A stretch of DNA of 64,000 nucleotides from Mycobacterium sp. MS1601 (lineage in GTDB: Bacteria > Actinomycetota > Actinomycetes > Mycobacteriales > Mycobacteriaceae): contig NZ_CP019420.1 of the NCBI RefSeq assembly GCF_001984215.1, positions 3,844,001-3,908,000 on the forward strand. The letters are read 5' to 3'. The position numbers were made by a program, and so were the translations under genes. This document shows positions 45,413 to 53,570 of the stretch, one piece after another. The first letter of the stretch is position 1. Each line of letters starts with the position of its first letter. Under the pieces are notes generated by a model. The model searched no databases and was not told where the DNA came from. It was given only the letters and a program-made list of their open reading frames with translations.

Positions 45413-46383
45413 TCCGTCCCGGAGTCATCGACGTCCACGCACACTGGCTGCCGGAGGATCTGTTCAGTCTGCCCCCCGGTTCACCGCTGCCCGCGCTCAA
45501 CGGCCGAGACGGGCAACTGCACCTCGGGGACCTGCCCCTGTCCATCGCCACCGACGCCATGAGCGACCCGCAACGGGTGCTCGCCGACACCGACGCCGCC
45601 GGACTCGGCTCGCGGGTGCTCTCGGCGCCGCCATTCGCCTTCCCGGTGGTCGACGATCCCGGCGTCGACGAGTACGTGGGCACCTTCAACGACGCGCTCG
45701 CCCGGGTGTGCCACGACAGTGACGGCCGTCTGCTGGGGCTGGGCCTGGTGTCCCTGCACGATCCGGATGCGGCCCGTAAGCAGATGGAGCAGTTCACCCC
45801 GGCTGTCCGCGGCATCGCGGTGCCGCCGCTGCTGGGCAGCACCTCCTTTGATACGGGAACCATGCGTGAGATCGTCGGCATCGCGGCGGCGCAGAACTTG
45901 GCGGTGCTGGTGCATCCGATGCAACTGCCGCGCCCGGAGTGGGGCTCCTACTACCTGGCCAACTTGATCGGCAATCCCACCGAGACAGCCACGGCTGCAG
46001 CATCTTTGGTCCTCGGCGGGGTGATCGAACAACTACCTGATCTGCGTATCGTCCTGCTGCACGGCGGGGGCTGCGCACCGGCCCTGCTGGGGCGTTGGCA
46101 GCACGGTTGGCAGGCCCGCGCGGATGTCCGCAGCGGGGGAACCGCCTCACCGCGGGACGGATTCGCCAGATTGTGGTTCGACACCTTGACCCACGACGGG
46201 CCGACCCTGGACTTGCTGCGGGTGCACGCCGACCCAGCACATCTGGTGTGCGGCAGCGACTATCCGTTCGACATGGGTGTCGAACGGCCACTCGACCTTC
46301 CACACAGCGTGGGCCTCGACGATGAGGTCCTGGAAACGAACGCGCGACGATTCCTCGATCTCGAAGGAGATTCCGATGTCTGA
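45409..46383 (+). CDS. Amidohydrolase family 2 (ACMSD-like decarboxylase/hydrolase)
   Basis: A 324-residue TIM-barrel metal enzyme. The first metal motif is IDVHAHWLPEDLF; then LVHPMQLPRPEW, LLHGGGCAPALLGRW and the Asp in LVCGSDYPFDMG, matching the zinc ligands of ACMSD, gamma-resorcylate and related nonoxidative decarboxylases. It probably decarboxylates or hydrolyses a ring-derived intermediate. Cotranscribed with the ABC importer, with a flavin hydroxylase directly downstream. Confidence 0.88.
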   Translation: MIRPGVIDVHAHWLPEDLFSLPPGSPLPALNGRDGQLHLGDLPLSIATDAMSDPQRVLADTDAAGLGSRVLSAPPFAFPVVDDPGVDEYVGTFNDALARVCHDSDGRLLGLGLVSLHDPDAARKQMEQFTPAVRGIAVPPLLGSTSFDTGTMREIVGIAAAQNLAVLVHPMQLPRPEWGSYYLANLIGNPTETATAAASLVLGGVIEQLPDLRIVLLHGGGCAPALLGRWQHGWQARADVRSGGTASPRDGFARLWFDTLTHDGPTLDLLRVHADPAHLVCGSDYPFDMGVERPLDLPHSVGLDDEVLETNARRFLDLEGDSDV

Positions 46384-47584
46384 CATCAACGCTCGTCACG
46401 ACTGGTCCGGGAGTCGGGCCGTCGTCGTCGGCGGCTCGATCGGAGGCCTGACCGCAGCGCTGCTGCTGCGCCGCCTCGGATTCGACGTCGACGTCTTCGA
46501 GCGCACCCCTACCAGCCTCGACGGCCGAGGCGGCGGGATCGTGCTGCAGCCCGACACCATCCGCTGGTTCGCCGAGTGCAGCACCCAGCACCCCGAAGAG
46601 GTCAGCACCTCGACGCATTACGTGCAGTACCTGGGCGCTGACAACACCGTCATCCACCGGGACAACGCACCGTGGAGTTACACCTCGTGGGGGACGTTCT
46701 ACCGGGCGCTGCTCGCTGACTTCGGTTCCGAGCACTACCACCTGGGCGAGTATGCCGCCGGGTTCGAGGAGGACGACAACGGTGTGGAGGTCCGTTTCGC
46801 CTCCGGCCTGCGTGAGCGCGCCGATCTGGTGGTCTTCGCCGACGGCATCACCTCACCGAGCCGCCGCCGCATCTCCCCGGAGTCGGAACTGGAGTACTCC
46901 GGCTACGTCGGATGGCGTGGCACCGTCCTCGAGAAGGACGTCTCGCCGGAGACGTTCGAGATCCTGCACGACGCGATCTCCTACAGCGTGGCACCGCACA
47001 CCCACATCAACGTCTACCCCATTCCGTCCAACGAGGGTGGTCTGGCGGTGGGGGAGCGGCTGCTGAACTACGTCTGGTACCGCAATGTCGCCGAAGGGCA
47101 TGAGCTTGATGAGCTGATGACCGACAAGCGGGGCTTCGCGGCCAAGGTTTCCCTGCACCCGGGCGCGGTCCAGGACCGTTTTGTCGCCGAAATGCGCTCG
47201 GCAGCAATCGAACTGCTTGCTCCCGCCGCCGCCGAGGTGGTGGTGCGCACCGAGCAACCGTACCTGCAGGCGGTATACGACGCAGGCACCAGCCGCATGG
47301 CGATGGGTCGGGTGGCCCTCATCGGCGACGCCGCCAGCGCCGCGCGCCCACACGCCGCGGCTGGAACCGCCAAGGCCGCGGCCAACGCATGGGCGCTGTT
47401 CGATGCGCTGGCCGAGGCCTCCGATATCGCCGACGCACTGGCGAAATGGGAGCCCGGACAGCTGGAACTCGGACAGCGGCTGCTGCACCGGGTGAAGGCA
47501 ATGGGCACCCGCTCACAGTTCGACTGCACCTGGACCCCCGGCGACCCGGACCTCCGCTTCGGCCTCTACGCCCCCGGCAAGTAG
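46376..47584 (+). CDS. FAD-dependent aromatic hydroxylase (PHBH fold)
   Basis: A 402-residue class A flavin monooxygenase. FAD motif VVGGSIGGLTAALLLRRLG, GGGIVLQPDTIRWF, the DG motif in LVVFADGITSPSRRR, and GDAASAARPHAAAGTAKA, the second FAD site. The GIVLQPD-type sequence recalls 2,6-dihydroxypyridine 3-monooxygenase and related heteroaromatic hydroxylases. GAAGGAG precedes ATG 46376, which overlaps the amidohydrolase stop by eight bases. Exact substrate unknown. Confidence 0.88.
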   Translation: MSDINARHDWSGSRAVVVGGSIGGLTAALLLRRLGFDVDVFERTPTSLDGRGGGIVLQPDTIRWFAECSTQHPEEVSTSTHYVQYLGADNTVIHRDNAPWSYTSWGTFYRALLADFGSEHYHLGEYAAGFEEDDNGVEVRFASGLRERADLVVFADGITSPSRRRISPESELEYSGYVGWRGTVLEKDVSPETFEILHDAISYSVAPHTHINVYPIPSNEGGLAVGERLLNYVWYRNVAEGHELDELMTDKRGFAAKVSLHPGAVQDRFVAEMRSAAIELLAPAAAEVVVRTEQPYLQAVYDAGTSRMAMGRVALIGDAASAARPHAAAGTAKAAANAWALFDALAEASDIADALAKWEPGQLELGQRLLHRVKAMGTRSQFDCTWTPGDPDLRFGLYAPGK

Positions 47585-47585
47585 C

Positions 47586-47634
47586 GATTTCGGCGTGATT
47601 TCGGTCGCTGAGCGGTCGGATTCACGCCCAAATC
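47586..47634. repeat. Intercistronic palindromic element
   Basis: GATTTCGGCGTGA (47586-47598) is mirrored by TCACGCCCAAATC (47622-47634), 12 of 13 positions pairing, with a smaller dyad inside the loop. It lies between the hydroxylase and cupin genes. It may be a dispersed mycobacterial intergenic palindrome or an mRNA-stabilising hairpin; no T-run follows. Confidence 0.55.
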
Positions 47635-47651
47635 CCAGAGAAAGGCACACT

Positions 47652-48083
47652 ATGACCACCGAATTCCTCACCGACGCCCCGCTGGCCGGTGTCCTGGTCG
47701 CCGAGAACTTCGACGGCTGGAGCGACGAACTGAAGGCCGAGTTCGAGACCTACGCCTATGACGGGCATGTCGGCTCGCGGCTGCTGTCGCAGAACGACCG
47801 AGTACGGGTCTGGGAGATCAGGCTGGCGCCGGGTGAACGCTTCCACACCCACCGCCACGTGCTGGACTACTTCTGGACCGCGGTGAACGCAGGCCGCAGT
47901 CGCCAGCACACCTCCGACGGCACCACCCGCGACGTGTCCTACAACGCCGGTGAAACCCGCCACTTCTCCTTCGCCGCAGGTGAATTCCTGCTACACGACA
48001 TCGAGAACATCGGCTCCGAGGATCTGGTGTTCACCACCGTCGAACACCTGGACTCGGCCAACGCCCCACTGCCGCTGGACTGA
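47652..48083 (+). CDS. Cupin-domain protein
   Basis: A 143-residue single-domain cupin. Motif 1 is LAPGERFHTHRHVLDYFW with two His; motif 2 GETRHFSFAAGEFLLHDIEN. It could bind a metal and act as an isomerase, dioxygenase or accessory protein for the upstream hydroxylase. AGAAAGG precedes ATG 47652. Expected to be last in the ABC operon. Confidence 0.78.
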   Translation: MTTEFLTDAPLAGVLVAENFDGWSDELKAEFETYAYDGHVGSRLLSQNDRVRVWEIRLAPGERFHTHRHVLDYFWTAVNAGRSRQHTSDGTTRDVSYNAGETRHFSFAAGEFLLHDIENIGSEDLVFTTVEHLDSANAPLPLD

Positions 48084-48156
48084 GATGGCGCGGATTGGAC
48101 CATAGTTGGCAGAGATTGAATGGCGTTGATGCCCGGCGCAGGTCGATCATGTCCGC

Positions 48157-48828
48157 ATGATTTCCGTCGACGCCCTGCGTTCTGCCACACGACGATTCGC
48201 CGACGTCCTCGAGACGGCGGACATCACCCTCGCGGTGCCGTCCTGCCCGCAGTGGACGGTCGAGGACCTGGTGCGCCACCTCGGTGGTATCCACGAGTGG
48301 GCGGCCGCCCAGGTTGGGGCAGAGGCGGGGACGAACATCCCGACGGGGCAGGACGTACCGCGTGAAGCCCTGACGACGTGGTACTCCGATCGTGCGGATC
48401 AATTGGTGACGACGTTGGCGACGGCCGGTCCGGACGCCCCTGCGTGGGTGTTCGGGCCGGCATCGGGGGCCGGCTTCGCCTCGTTCTGGATCAGACGACA
48501 GATTCACGAAACTGTGGTGCACACTTGGGATCTGCTTGCAGCACAAGGGATTCACCAGACGATGGACCCGGAGCTCGCGTGGGACGGTGTGCAGGAGGTC
48601 AAAGACGTCTTCTACCCGCGTCAGGTGGCACTCGGTCGCATCGAGCCGCTCGATGCCGCGCTACACCTGCACCCGACGGACCTCGACAGACCTGCGGTGA
48701 CCATCGGGCAGGGCGAACCTGTCACTGTGCGGCTTCCCGCATCCGAGATGCTGCTTGCGTTGTGGCATCGCCGAACGCTTCCCGACGGTCGGGCTGCCAC
48801 GCTCATGGCCACCGCGCTGACGCCGTGA
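48157..48828 (+). CDS. Mycothiol-dependent maleylpyruvate isomerase-type protein (DinB_2 fold)
   Basis: A 223-residue protein of the actinobacterial TIGR03083/MDMPI family. The N-terminal four-helix bundle has PSCPQWTVEDLVRHLGGIHEWAA with the first metal-type His, then RQIHETVVHTWDLLAA with the further His pair; the C-terminal domain ends in LPASEMLLALWHRR. Some members use mycothiol for isomerisation; many have unknown roles. It has its own upstream gap of 73 bases after the cupin gene. Confidence 0.82.
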   Translation: MISVDALRSATRRFADVLETADITLAVPSCPQWTVEDLVRHLGGIHEWAAAQVGAEAGTNIPTGQDVPREALTTWYSDRADQLVTTLATAGPDAPAWVFGPASGAGFASFWIRRQIHETVVHTWDLLAAQGIHQTMDPELAWDGVQEVKDVFYPRQVALGRIEPLDAALHLHPTDLDRPAVTIGQGEPVTVRLPASEMLLALWHRRTLPDGRAATLMATALTP

Positions 48829-48829
48829 G

Positions 48830-49249
48830 CTACAACCGCGCCAGCGCCTCCCGCAGGATGCGGCCGGTGCCCTCGCGGTCCGGGTCCTTGCGCACCACCA
48901 GGCCTTTTGCAAAGGAGAGCTTGTCACCGTCCTGACGGGGCGCAACGTGCAGGTGGAGGTGGAACACCGTCTGGAATGCGGCCTTGCCGTCGTTGATGAC
49001 GATGTTGTTGCCGTCGGCCGCCAGCTCGGAGTTGCGCGCCGCCTGCCCGATCCGTTGCCCGATACGTACCAGGCCGGCCACGGTGTCGGACGGCGTGTCG
49101 GTCAGATCCACCGAGTGCTGTTTGGGAACCACCAGCGTGTGGCCGCGGACGATGGGTCGGATATCGAGGAACGCCAGGTAGTCGTCGTCCTCGTACACGC
49201 GGATGGCGTCGGCGTCGCCCGCGACGATGGAACAGAACACACAGGACAT
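48830..49249 (-). CDS. HIT family nucleotide hydrolase
   Basis: A 139-residue histidine-triad protein. CVFCSIVAGD at the start contains the zinc Cys pair; the triad is VFHLHLHVAPRQ (HxHxH). It hydrolyses nucleoside phosphoramidates or dinucleotides. ATG 49249 gives the family start MSCVFC; upstream codons are unlikely. Matches Rv1262c and marks the right border of the second insert. Confidence 0.92.
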   Translation of the reverse strand: MSCVFCSIVAGDADAIRVYEDDDYLAFLDIRPIVRGHTLVVPKQHSVDLTDTPSDTVAGLVRIGQRIGQAARNSELAADGNNIVINDGKAAFQTVFHLHLHVAPRQDGDKLSFAKGLVVRKDPDREGTGRILREALARL

Positions 49250-49310
49250 CCAGCCACGGTAACGAACCGGCTCGGGTTCACCGCGGCAGCCCATGCCCCG
49301 GCGCCGTGGC

Positions 49311-49778
49311 CTACAGATTCTGGACTGACCACTGCGCCAACCGCCGGTCCCGCTCCTGCGGGCTGACGTCCTCGACGCGGGTCATCACCGCCCACCGCTG
49401 GCCGAACGGATCCAGGATCGAGGCGAACCGGTCACCGGTGACGAATGTCGACAGCGGCTCGCGGATGATGGCACCGGCCGCCTCGGCGCGGGCCACCACG
49501 TCATCGGCGTCGGCGCAGTACAGCACCGTTGAATGGGTGACGTCGGTGCCGGACGGGGGAGCCGCCAGGCCGAATTGCGGGTTGGGGTCCGAGAGCTGCA
49601 GCCGGCCATGACCGAAGTCCAGTTCGGCGTGTGCGATCGAACCGTCGGGTGAGTCCAACTTCTCGATCACCGTCGCCCCGAACACCGACACATAGAAGTC
49701 GATGGCCGCGGCTGCGCCGTCGATCACGAGGAAGGGCGTCAGGCTGGTGTAACCGGCAGGGATCGGTGAAACGCTCAT
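49311..49778 (-). CDS. VOC family protein (PhnB/glyoxalase-like)
   Basis: A 155-residue protein: SLTPFLVIDGAAAAIDFYVSVFGATVIE, HAELDFGHGRLQLSDPNP, then a second half ending RFASILDPFGQRWAVMTRVEDV. The RxRxxxxDPFG pattern is that of the PhnB-like VOC group. Metal-binding residues are partly present. It is divergent from the AraC-type regulator. Function unknown. Confidence 0.82.
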   Translation of the reverse strand: MSVSPIPAGYTSLTPFLVIDGAAAAIDFYVSVFGATVIEKLDSPDGSIAHAELDFGHGRLQLSDPNPQFGLAAPPSGTDVTHSTVLYCADADDVVARAEAAGAIIREPLSTFVTGDRFASILDPFGQRWAVMTRVEDVSPQERDRRLAQWSVQNL

Positions 49779-49805
49779 GTCGGCCAGTGTTCCTAGGATC
49801 GGTGC

Positions 49806-50624
49806 GTGGACGCTTGGAAAAAGACGCCGCAACTCGGAGTTGTCGGCAGAGCCAACTCCGCGGACGCCTTCGCGCTCAGCCGGTGGGCGCCGTCACCGGA
49901 AGCGGCCGAGTACGTCGAGCATTTCTGGTCGGTGCACTGGGACCTGCCCGAAGGGCAGAACCACCACAGCACCGTCATCACCTTCCCTGTCATGCACCTC
50001 ACCCATGAGTGGGGCACCGACGGTCCGCGGCACGGGTACCCCCTGCCGAGCACCCTGATCCAGGGGGTGGTCACCACCGTGTTCGAGACCACGCTGCACC
50101 GATCGGGGACGGTGGTCGGTGCGCGATTCCACCCCGGCGGGTTCGCGGCGCGCTTCGGTCACGATGCCTCCGAATACACCGGGAAGACGCTGCCCGTGGC
50201 GAACCTGTTCGGTCGCCCGCTGGCCGTTGACGACGACCGGTTCATGGCGGCGACCCAACTCGACGCCGCGATCGCCGCGCATCAACCGGATCCGGATCCC
50301 ACCTACCGTGCACTGCGCATCCTGCTCGACGGTATCCGCGACGACGCCGACGTACGCCGGGTCGAACACGTGACCGACCGGGCGCCGTGGAGCGCCCGTA
50401 CCACCCAAAAGGTGTTCAAGCGGTATGTCGGGGTGCCGATGAAATGGGTGCTGTGCCGCTACCGGCTGCAGCGGGCCGCTTTCGACATCGAAACGCAGCC
50501 GGGCGTGGACCTGGCCGAGCTCGCGGTGCGCCACGGCTGGTATGACCAGGCACATTTCACCAACGACTTCCGCTGCATGCTGGGTTGCGCCCCAGGCGAA
50601 TACGCGGGGCGCCACGGCACCTGA
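49806..50624 (+). CDS. AraC family transcriptional regulator
   Basis: A 272-residue regulator. The N-terminal domain with YVEHFWSVHWDLPEGQNH and HPGGFAARFGHDASEYTGKTL is the DUF6597-type sensor; the C-terminal domain carries the AraC helix-turn-helix pair, ending DLAELAVRHGWYDQAHFTNDFR. GTG 49806 lies 27 bases from the divergent VOC gene start, which it may control. Confidence 0.88.
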   Translation: MDAWKKTPQLGVVGRANSADAFALSRWAPSPEAAEYVEHFWSVHWDLPEGQNHHSTVITFPVMHLTHEWGTDGPRHGYPLPSTLIQGVVTTVFETTLHRSGTVVGARFHPGGFAARFGHDASEYTGKTLPVANLFGRPLAVDDDRFMAATQLDAAIAAHQPDPDPTYRALRILLDGIRDDADVRRVEHVTDRAPWSARTTQKVFKRYVGVPMKWVLCRYRLQRAAFDIETQPGVDLAELAVRHGWYDQAHFTNDFRCMLGCAPGEYAGRHGT

Positions 50625-50638
50625 GTTACGCTGCGCCG

Positions 50639-52036
50639 ATGGACAACATCGAGTTGGCCTTCGCCGGCGCCGCCGAGCAGGCACGCATGCTGGCCGCCGG
50701 TGCCATTACCGCGCCGAAGCTGACGGAGCTGTACCTGGATCGGATCAACCGGCTGGACCCCGAGCTGCGGGCCTACCGCGTGGTGTTTGCCGAGTCCGCC
50801 CGCGCCGACTCCGCGGCCGCCCAGGAACGCCTGGACGCGGGGGAACGGTTACCGCTGCTGGGCGTGCCGATCGCCATCAAGGACGACGTCGACATCGCCG
50901 GTGCCACCACCACCTACGGCAGCAACGCCCACGGCCCGGCCCCCACGAAGGATTCCGAGGTGGTGCGGCTGCTGCGCGACGCCGGTGCGGTGATCCTGGG
51001 CAAGACCGCTGTGCCGGAGATGATGATCTGGCCGTTCACCGAGACGGTCGCCTTCGGCGCCACCCACAATCCGTGGGATCTGGCCCGCACCCCGGGTGGC
51101 AGCAGCGGCGGCAGTGGCGCGGCGGTGGCCGCGGGGCTGGCGTCGATGGCGCTGGGGTCTGACGGCGCCGGATCCATCCGGATCCCGTCGACCTGGTGCG
51201 GTCTGTACGGCATCAAACCGCAACGCGATCGGGTGCCGTTGGCGCCGCATGACGACGCCTGGTGCGGCATGTCGGTGTACGGGCCCATGGCCCACACCGT
51301 CGAGGACGCCGCGCTGTTCCTGGACGTGACGTGTGACAAGGCGATGCCGGGACCGCAGGGCGGGTTTGTGCGGGCGGCGTCACGGCCGCCCAATCGGCTG
51401 CGAATTGCGTTGAGCGTCAACGTCCCACCGATGGTGACCGCATACCGCGATGCCGAGCACCGGGCTGCGGTGCACCAGGCCGGCGCGGTCCTCAAAGAAC
51501 TCGGCCACGACGTGGTGTTGCGCGAGATCGACTATCCGCGCACCGCCGTCTACGGCCACGTCCTGCCGCGCTACTTCCGCGGAATCTACGACGACGTGCG
51601 CACCCTGCCGCACGCCGAGCGACTCGACTCGCGCACCCGCGGGATGGCGCGCATCGGGCGGATGTTCTCCGACGCCCGCATGGCCAAGATCCGTGCCGCT
51701 GAGGCGGAGTTCGCCTCGCGCGTGATGGCGATCTTCGACGACGTCGACGTGGTGATCACGCCGGGGACAGCAACCGGACCGTCCCGGGTGGGCGCCTACC
51801 GCAGGCTGGGGGCGGTGTCGACGCTGACGCTGGTGGCGGCGCGCACGCCGTTTCAAGCGGCGTTCAACGCGACGGGTCAGCCGGCCGCGGTGGTGCCGTG
51901 GGGGCTGGACCGAAGTGGGTTACCGCTGTCGATCCAGTTGGTCGGGCGCCCCTACGACGAGGCGACGCTGTTGTCGCTGAGCGCCGAGATCGAGGCCGAC
52001 CATCCCTGGGCGCACCGCCGCCCGCCCGTCAGCTGA
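50639..52036 (+). CDS. amiB2: Amidase (AmiB2-like, amidase signature family)
   Basis: A 465-residue amidase. Ser-cisSer-Lys triad: Lys81 in GVPIAIKDD, cis-Ser about 155 in TPGGSSGGSGAAVA, and nucleophile Ser179 in GSDGAGSIRIP. Cytoplasmic, hydrolyses small aliphatic or aromatic amides. Start ATG 50639. Corresponds to Rv1263 by position. In M. tuberculosis it is followed directly by the cyclase gene; here 6.6 kb intervene. Confidence 0.92.
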   Translation: MDNIELAFAGAAEQARMLAAGAITAPKLTELYLDRINRLDPELRAYRVVFAESARADSAAAQERLDAGERLPLLGVPIAIKDDVDIAGATTTYGSNAHGPAPTKDSEVVRLLRDAGAVILGKTAVPEMMIWPFTETVAFGATHNPWDLARTPGGSSGGSGAAVAAGLASMALGSDGAGSIRIPSTWCGLYGIKPQRDRVPLAPHDDAWCGMSVYGPMAHTVEDAALFLDVTCDKAMPGPQGGFVRAASRPPNRLRIALSVNVPPMVTAYRDAEHRAAVHQAGAVLKELGHDVVLREIDYPRTAVYGHVLPRYFRGIYDDVRTLPHAERLDSRTRGMARIGRMFSDARMAKIRAAEAEFASRVMAIFDDVDVVITPGTATGPSRVGAYRRLGAVSTLTLVAARTPFQAAFNATGQPAAVVPWGLDRSGLPLSIQLVGRPYDEATLLSLSAEIEADHPWAHRRPPVS

Positions 52037-52092
52037 GGTTCCTGCCCGCCCAAACGTCGGTTTGGATCCGTTTGTGCGAGTGAAATCCGGCC

Positions 52093-52345
52093 TTACGGCG
52101 GTCCGTGCCCGGCTGCACCGCCAGCGCTTAGCGCTGCCAGGTGCACCATGCCAACCGAGACCGGAAGAACGGCGGAAGAACCGACATCGACGATCTGACC
52201 CTGGCGTGCGGTCCGGACAACCGCATGGTCGAGACCACCGGCTGGACCACCCGCAACCGACCCGACGGTGGTGTCACCGGATGGACCCCGCCCGCCAGAC
52301 CTCGACTGCGGACAATCCCGCACCAACAACATCCACCACCGGTGA
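52093..52345 (+). pseudogene. 13E12-family (DUF222/HNH) protein remnant
   Basis: Only the HNH nuclease end is present: PGCTASA, a TAG at the expected Tyr, RCQVHHANRDRKNGGRTDID, then LTLACGPDNRMVETTGWTT and a frameshift near 52300 before the usual Asn-rich tail. This is the C-terminus of the abundant mycobacterial 13E12 repeat family. The DUF222 part is missing. It sits at the left edge of the third insert. Confidence 0.8.
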
Positions 52346-52350
52346 GCGGA

Positions 52351-52863
52351 TCATCGACCCCGGCGACGACCCGTAGCCGGCGCAGCCAACGCCTCCCGCC
52401 ACGCCCCCAGCTTCTGTGCGACGGGCATGGTGTGCGCCGGGCTGGTTGACGGCAACCGGATGAATGCGCGCAGGTCGTCCACGCCCACCAGCCTGCGGTA
52501 GTTCGTCTCCGCCGCGCCTCCGGTGAAGAACACCCGGGTGATGGTGGGATGCTCACGGTAGAACGCGGCAAAGTCGTTGGCCACCATGCTGTCCGGCTCC
52601 ACGGCCGAATCCAGGCTGCCGGCCCGGCGACAGAACTTCAGCACATCCCAGACGGCCACCCCGTGAGAGACCAGCGCGGCGGCCCGCTCCGGATACGGCG
52701 CCGATGCCGAGAAACCGTACAGCTCACCGGTTATGGTCCAGAACGCGTTGCGTGGATTGCCGTAGTACTGCTGATGGGCCAGCGACAGCACACTGGGTGC
52801 ATTGCCCAGCAACAACACAGTGGGACCGTCGCCGACAATGGGCGGCAGCCCGTCGACATTCAT
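52351..52863 (-). CDS. DNA-deoxyinosine (hypoxanthine) glycosylase-type protein
   Basis: A 170-residue member of the uracil-DNA glycosylase superfamily. Motif A region LLLGNAPSVLSLAHQQYYGNP-RNAFW and the C-terminal LPSTSPAH match the group called HDG/TIGR04274, which removes deaminated adenine (hypoxanthine). The stretch VSHGVAVWDVLKFCRRAGSLD is also typical. It overlaps the deacetylase stop by four bases. It complements UdgB, encoded 14 kb upstream. Confidence 0.85.
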   Translation of the reverse strand: MNVDGLPPIVGDGPTVLLLGNAPSVLSLAHQQYYGNPRNAFWTITGELYGFSASAPYPERAAALVSHGVAVWDVLKFCRRAGSLDSAVEPDSMVANDFAAFYREHPTITRVFFTGGAAETNYRRLVGVDDLRAFIRLPSTSPAHTMPVAQKLGAWREALAAPATGRRRGR

Positions 52864-53555
52864 CGTTGCGCCAGCAGATCGGTGACCGTGACAAACCGAT
52901 AGCCGTCGGCGCGCAGTCGGTCGATGATCAACGGCACTGCCGCTCGCGACGGTGCCCGGGAGTCCGCCATGACATGCAGCAGGATGATCGAGCCGGGACG
53001 GACGTCACGCACCGTCTCCTCGACTATCTCAGCGGTAGAGGGATTCCCGGCGGAGTCAGGTTCCACGTCCCATGTCACCGTCACACGATGGTGCGCGGCG
53101 AGATACCGCGGCAGGCTCCAGAGCTTCTTGCAGTACGGAGGGCGGAAGGTGACGGTGCCTCGATACCCCGTGCGAGCGATCGCGGCGTCGGTGCGCTGCA
53201 CCTCGTCGGCAACTGTCGACGGTGACACGAACACCATTCGCCGGTGGGTGTAGGTATGGTTGCCGATCTGGTGACCGGCCTGCGCGATGGCCGCGCCGTG
53301 CGCGGGGAATTGGTCCAGGTCAGCGCCATTGAGGTAGAACGTCGCGGGCACGTCGGCCTCGGCGAGCATGCCCAGCACCTCAGGGGTGTGGTCGCTGGGG
53401 CCGTCATCGAACGTCAGCGCCACCACTTTGTCGGCCGTGTCGACCCGAGACACCAGCTCGCCGGCCAGCTGGAAGGTTCGCGCGTTCATGACGGTGTAGC
53501 CGGCCAGCAGGGTGACGACCACCAACGTCGCCACCCCGATGACCCACCGCCACAC
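52860..53555 (-). CDS. Polysaccharide deacetylase (NodB family), membrane anchored
   Basis: A 231-residue enzyme with one N-terminal membrane span (VIGVATLVVVTLLAGYTVM) placing the catalytic domain outside. NodB motifs: TFDDGPSDHT (Asp pair), HQIGNHTYTHR (metal His), FRPPYCKKLW, and LLHVMADSR. It would remove acetyl groups from peptidoglycan or another envelope polysaccharide. Unusually paired with a DNA glycosylase gene by an ATGA overlap. Confidence 0.88.
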   Translation of the reverse strand: MWRWVIGVATLVVVTLLAGYTVMNARTFQLAGELVSRVDTADKVVALTFDDGPSDHTPEVLGMLAEADVPATFYLNGADLDQFPAHGAAIAQAGHQIGNHTYTHRRMVFVSPSTVADEVQRTDAAIARTGYRGTVTFRPPYCKKLWSLPRYLAAHHRVTVTWDVEPDSAGNPSTAEIVEETVRDVRPGSIILLHVMADSRAPSRAAVPLIIDRLRADGYRFVTVTDLLAQR

Positions 53556-53570
53556 GGATACCTGTTTACC

